A stretch of DNA of 19,549 nucleotides from Bacteroidetes bacterium UBA1952 (GTDB lineage: Bacteria > Bacteroidota > Bacteroidia > Chitinophagales > Chitinophagaceae). Within the stretch, counting starts at the first letter, position 1. Each line of letters begins with the position of its first letter. The stretch spans positions 1 through 19,549 of the forward strand of contig DDEO01000194.1 of assembly GCA_002336725.1 (NCBI GenBank). Reading direction: 5' to 3'. A program made the position numbers and the translations under genes. Positions 14,544 to 19,549 of the stretch are shown one piece after another. The notes beneath the pieces are model-generated. The model worked only from the letters and a program-made list of their open reading frames with translations, did not search any database and was not told where the DNA came from.

Positions 14544-14830
14544 AAGCGCTTTTGCAGCCTTTCCGGGTAAAATGCGCTGAGGCGGGAAAACCCCTCACGG
14601 ATATTTGTGTGGAAGAAGCGTTTCCGGGCGATAGTACCACTTCCTATATTATTCAGGTGAAGGCACCCTGGGTGGACGATATGTATTGCTCCGAAGCGCT
14701 CGATTTCCTGTTTGACAGGCTTTGGGAAACAACAGACGAAGAAACCCGAAAGAAGGTTTTCTCCATTCAGGTTCTGGACAGCGAAGACGAAATTCACTGT
14801 CAGCCGCAAGCTCTTGGCCAGAGTCAATAA
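14525..14830 (+). CDS. Unknown 101-aa protein, overlapping partner of the HEPN gene
   Basis: The chain begins MDRKQLKALLQPFRVKC. An open frame reaches back to 14426, but that part only shadows the HEPN gene, so I chose the ATG at 14525, inside the last codons of the HEPN gene. The protein is acidic, with no signal or membrane segment. Blocks that look structured are ICVEEAFPGD (27-36), STTSYIIQVKAPWVDDM (37-53), CSEALDFLFDRLWETTDEET (55-74) and KVFSIQVLDSEDE (77-89), an alternation of strand and helix. There is no GSxxRG motif, so this is not a normal MNT nucleotidyltransferase antitoxin. The overlap suggests an antitoxin or binding partner for the HEPN protein; this is inferred from layout only. 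Confidence 0.7.
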   Translation: MDRKQLKALLQPFRVKCAEAGKPLTDICVEEAFPGDSTTSYIIQVKAPWVDDMYCSEALDFLFDRLWETTDEETRKKVFSIQVLDSEDEIHCQPQALGQSQ

Positions 14831-14883
14831 CGACATTTCCCCAAAGCCGCGCTTGGAGCCGGCGGGACTGCAAACTCAGCAGC

Positions 14884-14916
14884 AAACCTATAAGGTTTCA
14901 AAAACCTTATAGGTTT
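14884..14916. terminator. 15-bp perfect hairpin repeat, probable shared terminator (copy 1)
   Basis: AAACCTATAAGGTTT (14884-14898) pairs perfectly with 14902-14916 across CAA, with TT following at 14917-14918. It lies between the HEPN partner gene (plus) and the nuclease gene (minus), which converge here. A second copy stands at 15495-15521. The same hairpin type is, as far as I recall, frequent in other Bacteroidota genomes. Confidence 0.8.
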
Positions 14917-14933
14917 TTCCGGAAATTCTTCCC

Positions 14934-15443
14934 TTAAACCCGCCATTCGGCAATCAGAAAAGTAGGGGCTTTGAGGCCGGCGCTTAAAGCAGCTTCCAGC
15001 CATTCTATCTGGCCCGGGCGGATGCGGTCGCCGTTTTGCTTTTTCAGCTCTGCAAAAACAAAATGGTCATCGCAAAAGGCGACCACATCAAAGCAGCCGC
15101 TTTTTGGGCCGCCTTTGATTTCATAGATTCTACGAATTGCCTCCGATATTTTAGCATCCGGAACAACCGGCCCGGAAAGGCATGGCAATCGCTGCCAGTA
15201 TTTCTTCCGGTAGGTATCTACCCAAACGCCCGTGTAACCCTGGCGCTCTAAGAGCCGCAGCACCAGCAATTCGGCAAACAGCGGTTCGTCATTTAGAGCC
15301 AGGATTTGCTTTCCGCCGTAGGTGTCAAATTCATGCGGGCCGGGCCAAGTTTGAAAAACAAAATGGTATTTGACTACAGAAATCAGTTTTCCGCCCCTGG
15401 AACGCAGCGTCTCGATGGAGCTATTTGTCTGGCCTAAATTCAT
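14934..15443 (-). CDS. VRR-NUC-type (PD-(D/E)xK) nuclease-like protein
   Basis: 169 residues from ATG 15443. The frame is open to 15653, but that part crosses the hairpin repeat and the pepD 3' end and looks random, so I exclude it. The C-terminal half has the fold's signature: SGCFDVVAF (115-123, Asp119), FAELKKQNGDRIRPGQIEWL (130-149, with Glu132-x-Lys134 and Gln145), and Glu58 near the N-terminus as possible first acidic ligand. VRR-NUC proteins are stand-alone or fused nucleases found in phages, restriction systems and repair enzymes such as FAN1. The gene is bracketed by two copies of one hairpin repeat and neighbours a HEPN pair, suggesting an accessory or defence role. Its target is unknown. 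Confidence 0.8.
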   Translation of the reverse strand: MNLGQTNSSIETLRSRGGKLISVVKYHFVFQTWPGPHEFDTYGGKQILALNDEPLFAELLVLRLLERQGYTGVWVDTYRKKYWQRLPCLSGPVVPDAKISEAIRRIYEIKGGPKSGCFDVVAFCDDHFVFAELKKQNGDRIRPGQIEWLEAALSAGLKAPTFLIAEWRV

Positions 15444-15494
15444 CTTTATCAAAAGGCTTCGCGGCAGTTGAGGTTCTCCGCTCTTTGCAGCAAC

Positions 15495-15521
15495 CCTATA
15501 AGGTTTCAAAAACCTTATAGG
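15495..15521. terminator. Hairpin repeat, copy 2, with seven-T tract
   Basis: CCTATAAGGTTT (15495-15506) pairs with AAACCTTATAGG (15510-15521) across CAA, and seven T follow on the plus strand (15522-15528). The stem and loop are the same as in copy 1 at 14884. It lies between the pepD stop and the nuclease gene start (both minus strand), so it may end the pepD message. Confidence 0.78.
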
Positions 15522-15540
15522 TTTTTTTGTCCCGCAGCCC

Positions 15541-16995
15541 TTACCGTTCCGGCACTTCCGCCAGCACGGCCTGCAAAAACTTCCAGAATTTCTGCACCGA
15601 ACTGATTTGTGCTTTCTCGTCGGGGGAATGCGCACCGGTAATGTTGGGGCCAAAGGAAATCATTTCCATTTCGGGGTATTTGCCGCCGATAATGCCACAT
15701 TCCAGCCCGGCGTGAACGGCATCCACATGGGCCGGTTCGCCGAAAAGTTCTTTATACACGCGGCTGCAAAGGCGCACAGCCTGCGAATCGGGCTGCGGTG
15801 TCCAGCCGGGATAATCGCCCGTGAACGCAACCGATGCGCCGGCGAGTTGCAGGGCCGCTTCTATCGCGTGGGCCAAATCCCATTTCTCCGAATCCACCGA
15901 CGAGCGGGTGAGACATTGGACCGAGAAACGACCGTCGCCCACAAGCACCCGCGCCAGGTTGTTGGAGGTCTGCACCAGTCCGGCGATATCGGGACTCATC
16001 CGGTAGATACCATTGGGAAGTGCATAAATCACCCGCAGTATTTTATCCTGAAAATCCTGCGCCAGAACTGCCGTCGGGGACGCAATAGGCTCCATATCTA
16101 TTTTCAAATCCGGGTCAGTGGTGGCGTATTCCCTTTGCAGCGTTTCGGTTTCTTCAGAAAGGAGTTTTTCGAAAGCGGCGGCATTCGTTTTCGGCACAAC
16201 CACAATTGCTTTGGATTCGCGCGGAATGGCGTTGCGCAGTCCGCCGCCGTCGATGCCCGACACGCGCAGGCCGCATTCGTTGGCGGCGCGGTAGAGCAGG
16301 CGGTTCATCAGTTTGTTGGCATTGGCCCGCCCCAGGTGGATGTCGCCGCCGGAGTGGCCGCCTTTCAGCCCCGAAACAAAAATCCGGTAGCCCTGCACGT
16401 CGCCGGCGGGCGCTTCGGCAGCGTAATTTCCGGAACCGGTTACGTCCACGCCGCCCGCGCAGCCGATGGTCAGGTCGTCGTCTTCCTCGGTGTCGAGGTT
16501 CAGCATCATGGTGGCTTTCAGGATGGCGGGTTGCAGTTCTTTTGCACCCGTCATGCCGGTTTCTTCATCTATGGTAAAGAGTGCTTCCAGCGGCGGGTGC
16601 GGAAGGTCTTTTGCCCCTAAAACAGCCATGATAGCGGCCACGCCTACGCCGTTATCCGCGCCCAGCGTGGTGCCTTTGGCCTTCACCCAGTCGCCGTCTA
16701 CATACATCCGGATGCCTTCGGTGGCGAAGTCAAAATCCACATCGGCGTTTTTCTGCTGCACCATATCTATATGGCCCTGCAGCGCCACTGTTTGGCGGTT
16801 TTCCATTCCGGAAGTAGCGGGCTTGCGGATGATGACATTGCCCGTGGCATCCTGCATCGTCTCCAGGCCGAGGCTTTCGCCAAATGCCTTCATAAACGCG
16901 CTCACGGCTTCTTCGTGTTTAGAGGCACGCGGAATGGCGTTGAGATCGGCGAAATGATTCCAGAGCGATTGCGGGGCGAGGTTGCGGATGTCCAT
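15541..16995 (-). CDS. pepD: PepD, aminoacyl-histidine dipeptidase (M20 metallopeptidase)
   Basis: 484 residues, full length. It cleaves dipeptides such as carnosine-type Xaa-His in the cytoplasm using two metal ions. Seen: QGHIDMV (73-79, His75 and catalytic Asp77), TTLGADNGVG (109-118, bridging Asp114), TIDEETGMTGA (141-151, catalytic Glu144 and ligand Glu145), a downstream LNLDTEE, a lid-domain GGHSGGDIHLGRANA segment, and the late ligand stretch VHAGLECG with its His. No signal peptide. The opening NLAPQSLWNHFADLNAIPR is standard for PepD. No strong -7 box was recognised; it may lie around 17018-17025. It stands alone on the minus strand between the accessory pocket and the toxin-antitoxin pair. 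Confidence 0.95.
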   Translation of the reverse strand: MDIRNLAPQSLWNHFADLNAIPRASKHEEAVSAFMKAFGESLGLETMQDATGNVIIRKPATSGMENRQTVALQGHIDMVQQKNADVDFDFATEGIRMYVDGDWVKAKGTTLGADNGVGVAAIMAVLGAKDLPHPPLEALFTIDEETGMTGAKELQPAILKATMMLNLDTEEDDDLTIGCAGGVDVTGSGNYAAEAPAGDVQGYRIFVSGLKGGHSGGDIHLGRANANKLMNRLLYRAANECGLRVSGIDGGGLRNAIPRESKAIVVVPKTNAAAFEKLLSEETETLQREYATTDPDLKIDMEPIASPTAVLAQDFQDKILRVIYALPNGIYRMSPDIAGLVQTSNNLARVLVGDGRFSVQCLTRSSVDSEKWDLAHAIEAALQLAGASVAFTGDYPGWTPQPDSQAVRLCSRVYKELFGEPAHVDAVHAGLECGIIGGKYPEMEMISFGPNITGAHSPDEKAQISSVQKFWKFLQAVLAEVPER

Positions 16996-17151
16996 AGAAA
17001 TTGGTTTTGGGATGTGGGAAGTTAGGGAAGAATTGGGGAGGAACGCGTGTCCATATGCCTGCCAGGGTGCAGATGGGCGTGGTGTATATTTCTGACTTGT
17101 GCGTAATGCGCCAACATACCTTATCCGTTACACAATCACCGGGTAAAAGCT

Positions 17152-17159
17152 TATTTTTG
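17152..17159 (+). promoter_or_regulatory. -7 box of the antitoxin-toxin operon
   Basis: TATTTTTG, an exact TAnnTTTG match, ends 14 bp before the ATG at 17174. Such operons are usually repressed by their own products at the promoter; no clear operator palindrome was seen. Confidence 0.6.
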
Positions 17160-17173
17160 ACAAAACGAACAGC

Positions 17174-17419
17174 ATGAATTTACCATCCCAACAGATAAGC
17201 CTTGCTGACTATTACTTCGGATTTCTGAAAGACCTGAATGCAGCCAGCAAACTTGACCTTATTTCAAAGCTTTCGCAGTCCTTGAAAAAAGGCGCTGAGG
17301 CACCCGAAGTATCGCTGCAATCGCTCTTTGGCGCTTACCAATCAGAAGAAACAGCGGACGAGATTATTGAACGACTTCGGACATCAAGAGTGTTTAACCG
17401 AAACAGAGAGACCTTGTGA
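17174..17419 (+). CDS. Antitoxin of a VapBC-type pair
   Basis: 81 residues, first gene of the pair. The N-terminal part (SLADYYFGFLKDLNAASKLDLISKL) looks helical. The C-terminal part, with LFGAYQSEETADEIIERLR and FNRNRE (about 53-79), resembles the toxin-binding tail of the small antitoxins that precede PIN toxins in Bacteroidota. Its stop overlaps the toxin start in GTGA (17416-17419), so translation is coupled. It likely binds and silences the PIN protein and may bind its own promoter. The exact antitoxin family is not recognised. Base use is richer in A and T than in pepD or engB, suggesting later arrival. Confidence 0.82.
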   Translation: MNLPSQQISLADYYFGFLKDLNAASKLDLISKLSQSLKKGAEAPEVSLQSLFGAYQSEETADEIIERLRTSRVFNRNRETL

Positions 17420-17826
17420 AAAAGTATTTGCTGGACACAAACATCTGCATCTACTTCATAAAAGGCCAATATGAGCTTAACAAGAAAATAGCTGCGGTAG
17501 GCGAACAAAATTGCTTTATTTCAGAAATGACGGTTGCTGAACTCAAGTATGGAATTGAGAACAGTAATACCGTGGAAGCCATGCGAAAAATTGTAGAAGC
17601 TTTCATACCAAAATTCTTTATCATCCCCGTTTACAACTCATTGGACATTTACGCCAGGGAAAAAGCAAGGCTTAGAAAACAAGGGCTGATGATTGACGAC
17701 TTTGACATCTTGATCGGCGCCACTGCTATTGCAAATGATATGGTCATGGTAACGAACAATGTTGCTCATTTGAGCCGGCTTGACAACATCACGATTGAGG
17801 ACTGGACGAAACTCGCAAAACGATAG
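17416..17826 (+). CDS. vapC: VapC-type PIN-domain toxin (putative RNase)
   Basis: 136 residues with a GTG start inside the GTGA overlap. The PIN active-site acids are in place: LLDTN (5-9, Asp7), VAELKYG (40-46, Glu42), DDFDILIGATAIA (94-106, Asp97) and VTNNVAHLSRLD (112-123). PIN toxins of this kind cut tRNA or rRNA in the cytoplasm when freed from the antitoxin; the target of this one is unknown. All motifs look intact, so the pair is probably functional. The module is 246 bp plus 411 bp, has its own promoter, and is inserted between pepD and engB with no repeats at its edges. Confidence 0.92.
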   Translation: MKKYLLDTNICIYFIKGQYELNKKIAAVGEQNCFISEMTVAELKYGIENSNTVEAMRKIVEAFIPKFFIIPVYNSLDIYAREKARLRKQGLMIDDFDILIGATAIANDMVMVTNNVAHLSRLDNITIEDWTKLAKR

Positions 17827-17906
17827 CACTTCTGCTTTGAAGCGTTGGCATTTATTGGGAGAAAGCTACCTCCGGATGAAACCGTAAAAGGCAAAACAAC
17901 CTGCCC

Positions 17907-18548
17907 CTACGCCTCTTCCTTCGGCAATTCAAAATCTTTATTCAGTTCTTCGATATAGCCCAGAATATCTTTCCGGCCCAGAAATTTTACCGAAGAACTC
18001 ATAAACGAACGTGGAATAAACTCCCATTCTTCGCGCATCTTATTGATAAACGCCTTGGCGTTCATGTTGGCTTCGCGCTGCGTTACCTTGTCGGCTTTGG
18101 TAAAAATCATGTTAAACGGCACTTCCCACTCGCCCAGTTGCGCCAGAAAATCGAGGTCTATCTGCTGCGGACGCAGGCGGCTGTCGAGCAGTACGAAGAT
18201 GGTCATCAGGTTGGGGCGTTCGCGCAGATAGCCGGCAATCATTTTTTGCCAGTTGGCCCGCTGTGCCTGGCTCACCTTGGCATATCCATAGCCAGGAAGA
18301 TCCACCAGATACCAGTTTTCGCGCACGCCCTTTTCGTTCTCGCTTTCGATTTCAAAATGGTTGATAAGCTGCGTTTTGCCGGGTGCTGCCGAGGTTTTGG
18401 CCAGTTTGGAATTGCGGGTCAGCATATTAATCAACGAGGATTTGCCCACGTTGGAGCGACCAATAAACGCATACTCCGGGCGGTCGGGCCGGGGGCAGAG
18501 CGCCGCGTTGGGAGCAGAAATGAGATACCGCGCGTTGCGAATTTCCAT
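17907..18548 (-). CDS. engB: EngB/YsxC (YihA), ribosome-assembly GTPase
   Basis: 213 residues from ATG 18548. The frame is open further, but MEIRNARYLISA is the family opening and anything longer would run into menG. It is a GTPase needed for large-subunit maturation. Seen: G1 GRSNVGKSS (30-38), the G2 region with PGKT (56-59), G3 DLPGYG (83-88), G4 TKAD (150-153), and G5 SSS (184-186). Standard length and no anomaly. It is divergent from menG with only 35 bp between start codons, so the two promoters overlap. No TTCCGGAA copy is present in it. Confidence 0.96.
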   Translation of the reverse strand: MEIRNARYLISAPNAALCPRPDRPEYAFIGRSNVGKSSLINMLTRNSKLAKTSAAPGKTQLINHFEIESENEKGVRENWYLVDLPGYGYAKVSQAQRANWQKMIAGYLRERPNLMTIFVLLDSRLRPQQIDLDFLAQLGEWEVPFNMIFTKADKVTQREANMNAKAFINKMREEWEFIPRSFMSSSVKFLGRKDILGYIEELNKDFELPKEEA

Positions 18549-18569
18549 AAATACCGAAAGGGGAAGGTG

Positions 18570-18577
18570 TAATTTTG
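18570..18577 (+). promoter_or_regulatory. -7 box for menG/ubiE
   Basis: TAATTTTG, an exact TAnnTTTG match, ends six bases before the ATG at 18584. It argues for that ATG over the in-frame TTG at 18575, which lies inside the box. Initiation here would give a leaderless or nearly leaderless message. The box lies 22 bp from the divergent engB start. Confidence 0.65.
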
Positions 18578-18583
18578 AAGCCG

Positions 18584-19333
18584 ATGCAGACTTCCGCAAA
18601 AAACGAGCACGATGCCATTGTGCCCGATGAATCGTCAAAGCTAAGCAAGACCGAACAGGTGGCCGAAATGTTTGACGGCATTGCGCCCAAATACGACTTT
18701 CTGAACCATACGCTCAGCATGGGTATCGACCGTGGCTGGCGCCAAAAAGCCATCGAGAGCCTGAAGGTGTGTAATCCTCAAACCATCCTCGACGTGGCCA
18801 CCGGAACGGGCGACCTTGCCCTGCTGGCAACCCGCGAAACCGGTGCGCAAATCACCGGTGTGGACATCTCGGAAGGCATGATGGACGTGGGCCGCAAAAA
18901 GGCCGCTACCGGAAATCTTTCCGGAAAAATCTCTTTTCAGTGGGGCGACAGTGCGGCGCTGGGCTTCGCCGACAACGCCTTCGACGCGGTGATGTGCGCC
19001 TATGGCGTACGCAATTTCGAGCATCTGGAACGCGGGCTTTCAGAGATGTGTCGCGTGATGCGCACAGGCGGGCGGCTGGCCATTCTGGAGTTCTCGAAGC
19101 CCACAATGCCGGTCGTGAAGCAGGTTTTCGGGTTTTATTTCCGGCATATTCTGCCGCGTTTGGGCAATCTGGTTTCCCGACATGGCCGGGCTTATACCTA
19201 CCTGAATGAAAGTGCTATGGCGTTTCCGGAAGGCGAAAATTTCCGGAAAATCCTGGAAGGCTGTGGCTTTAAGGAAGTAAAAGTGCGCCCGCTGACCTTT
19301 GGGATTACCACGCTTTATACGGCAACAAAATAG
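18584..19333 (+). CDS. menG: MenG/UbiE, demethylmenaquinone C-methyltransferase
   Basis: 249 residues from ATG 18584. It uses S-adenosylmethionine to methylate demethylmenaquinone, the last step of menaquinone synthesis; in Bacteroidota menaquinone is the usual quinone, so MenG is a better name than UbiE. Seen: opening family motif VAEMFDGIAPKYDFLNHTLS (26-45) and DRGWR (49-53), SAM site ILDVATGTGDLALLA (68-82), GVDISEGMM (92-100), then AYGVRNFEHLERGLSEMCRV and the LAILEFSKP segment with a late FGITTLY. Full length with no anomaly. It has three TTCCGGAA copies. The 35-bp gap to engB carries its promoter. Confidence 0.95.
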   Translation: MQTSAKNEHDAIVPDESSKLSKTEQVAEMFDGIAPKYDFLNHTLSMGIDRGWRQKAIESLKVCNPQTILDVATGTGDLALLATRETGAQITGVDISEGMMDVGRKKAATGNLSGKISFQWGDSAALGFADNAFDAVMCAYGVRNFEHLERGLSEMCRVMRTGGRLAILEFSKPTMPVVKQVFGFYFRHILPRLGNLVSRHGRAYTYLNESAMAFPEGENFRKILEGCGFKEVKVRPLTFGITTLYTATK

Positions 19334-19404
19334 TTTCTTTTTAGGAAAAAAAGGAACGCGGAGCAAACGGATTTTTACGGATAGCCACGGATTTTTCCAT
19401 AAAA

Positions 19405-19435
19405 AACCGGCCTTTCCTTGGGAGAAAAGCCGGTT
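19405..19435 (-). terminator. Minus-strand terminator near the right edge
   Basis: AACCGGC (19405-19411) pairs with GCCGGTT (19429-19435), with extra CTTT-type pairing inside. On the minus strand the stem is followed by six T (19401-19406 read as A on plus). There is no T-tract on the plus strand. It therefore suits a gene reading leftwards into the window from beyond 19549, converging on menG. Confidence 0.65.
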
Positions 19436-19444
19436 GAAAAAATC

Positions 19445-19549
19445 TCCGGACAACCCTTCGTGTCCATTCGTGCATTCGTGGCAAAACTTCCGGACAACCC
19501 TTCGTGTCCATTCGTGGCAAAATTTCCGGAAAACCCTTCGTGTCTATTC
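19445..19549. repeat. Short tandem repeats at the right edge
   Basis: The unit TCCGGACAACCCTTCGTGTC with CATTCGTGGCAAAA after it begins at 19445, 19489 and 19525. The first spacing is 44 bp and the second 36, the difference being an 8-bp TGCATTCG duplication. The array runs off the window. The third unit contains a full TTCCGGAA (19524-19531). Confidence 0.85.

Noticed and set aside
14085..14830. Standard HEPN/MNT pair
   Set aside because: The partner lacks the GSxxRG and DxD motifs of MNT nucleotidyltransferases.
15444..15653. N-terminal extension of the nuclease gene to 15653
   Set aside because: It runs through the hairpin repeat and the pepD 3' end and gives a basic, Cys-rich, non-conserved peptide.
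18575..18583. TTG start for menG at 18575
   Set aside because: It lies within the -7 box; the ATG at 18584 gives the normal length.

Overview
This 19.5 kb window looks like a chromosomal segment of a member of the Bacteroidota, most likely a Chitinophagales/Saprospirales-type organism with roughly balanced GC. Reasons: several genes start just downstream of the Bacteroidota sigma factor -7 box (TAnnTTTG) with little or no Shine-Dalgarno sequence. The gene content also fits: bacillithiol synthase BshC, Mpl, a two-gene antitoxin/PIN pair of Bacteroidota type, small SPII lipoproteins and a PorT-like outer-membrane barrel. The genus cannot be fixed from sequence alone. No rRNA, tRNA or CRISPR was seen.

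Layout. 1-4000 (minus strand): the N-terminal part of the tRNA 2-thiouridylase MnmA, cut by the window edge, then a three-gene surface-sugar unit read leftwards (Gfo/Idh/MocA dehydrogenase, lipoprotein, polyprenyl-phosphate sugar-1-phosphate transferase). 4000-9250: radC (minus) divergent from bshC (plus), then an outer-membrane barrel protein, a strong two-way terminator, a 48-residue lipoprotein gene on the minus strand, and mpl. 9250-14030 (plus): an uncharacterised radical SAM gene between two large hairpin-repeat arrays, then a TonB-like protein and folC. 14080-15450: an accessory pocket with a HEPN-domain gene overlapping an unknown gene, and a VRR-NUC-type nuclease gene bracketed by two copies of the same hairpin repeat. 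15540-17000: pepD (minus). 17170-17830: an antitoxin/VapC pair. 17900-19340: engB and menG/ubiE divergent from a 35-bp shared gap. The right end holds a minus-strand terminator and short tandem repeats.

Most of the genes are housekeeping: tRNA modification, folate, menaquinone, low-molecular-weight thiol, murein recycling and ribosome assembly. The unusual content lies in the DNA between and across them. (1) The 8-bp palindrome TTCCGGAA occurs 28 times, against about 0.3 expected for uniform bases. It appears in all three codon frames and between genes, like the highly iterated palindromes of cyanobacteria. (2) Most of the long intergenic gaps carry arrays of short hairpins in which the linker and loop stay constant while both stem arms change together. 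(3) GC-rich palindromes sit in frame inside tonB-like and folC. (4) The HEPN gene and its overlapping partner look like a toxin-antitoxin-style pair of unknown type.
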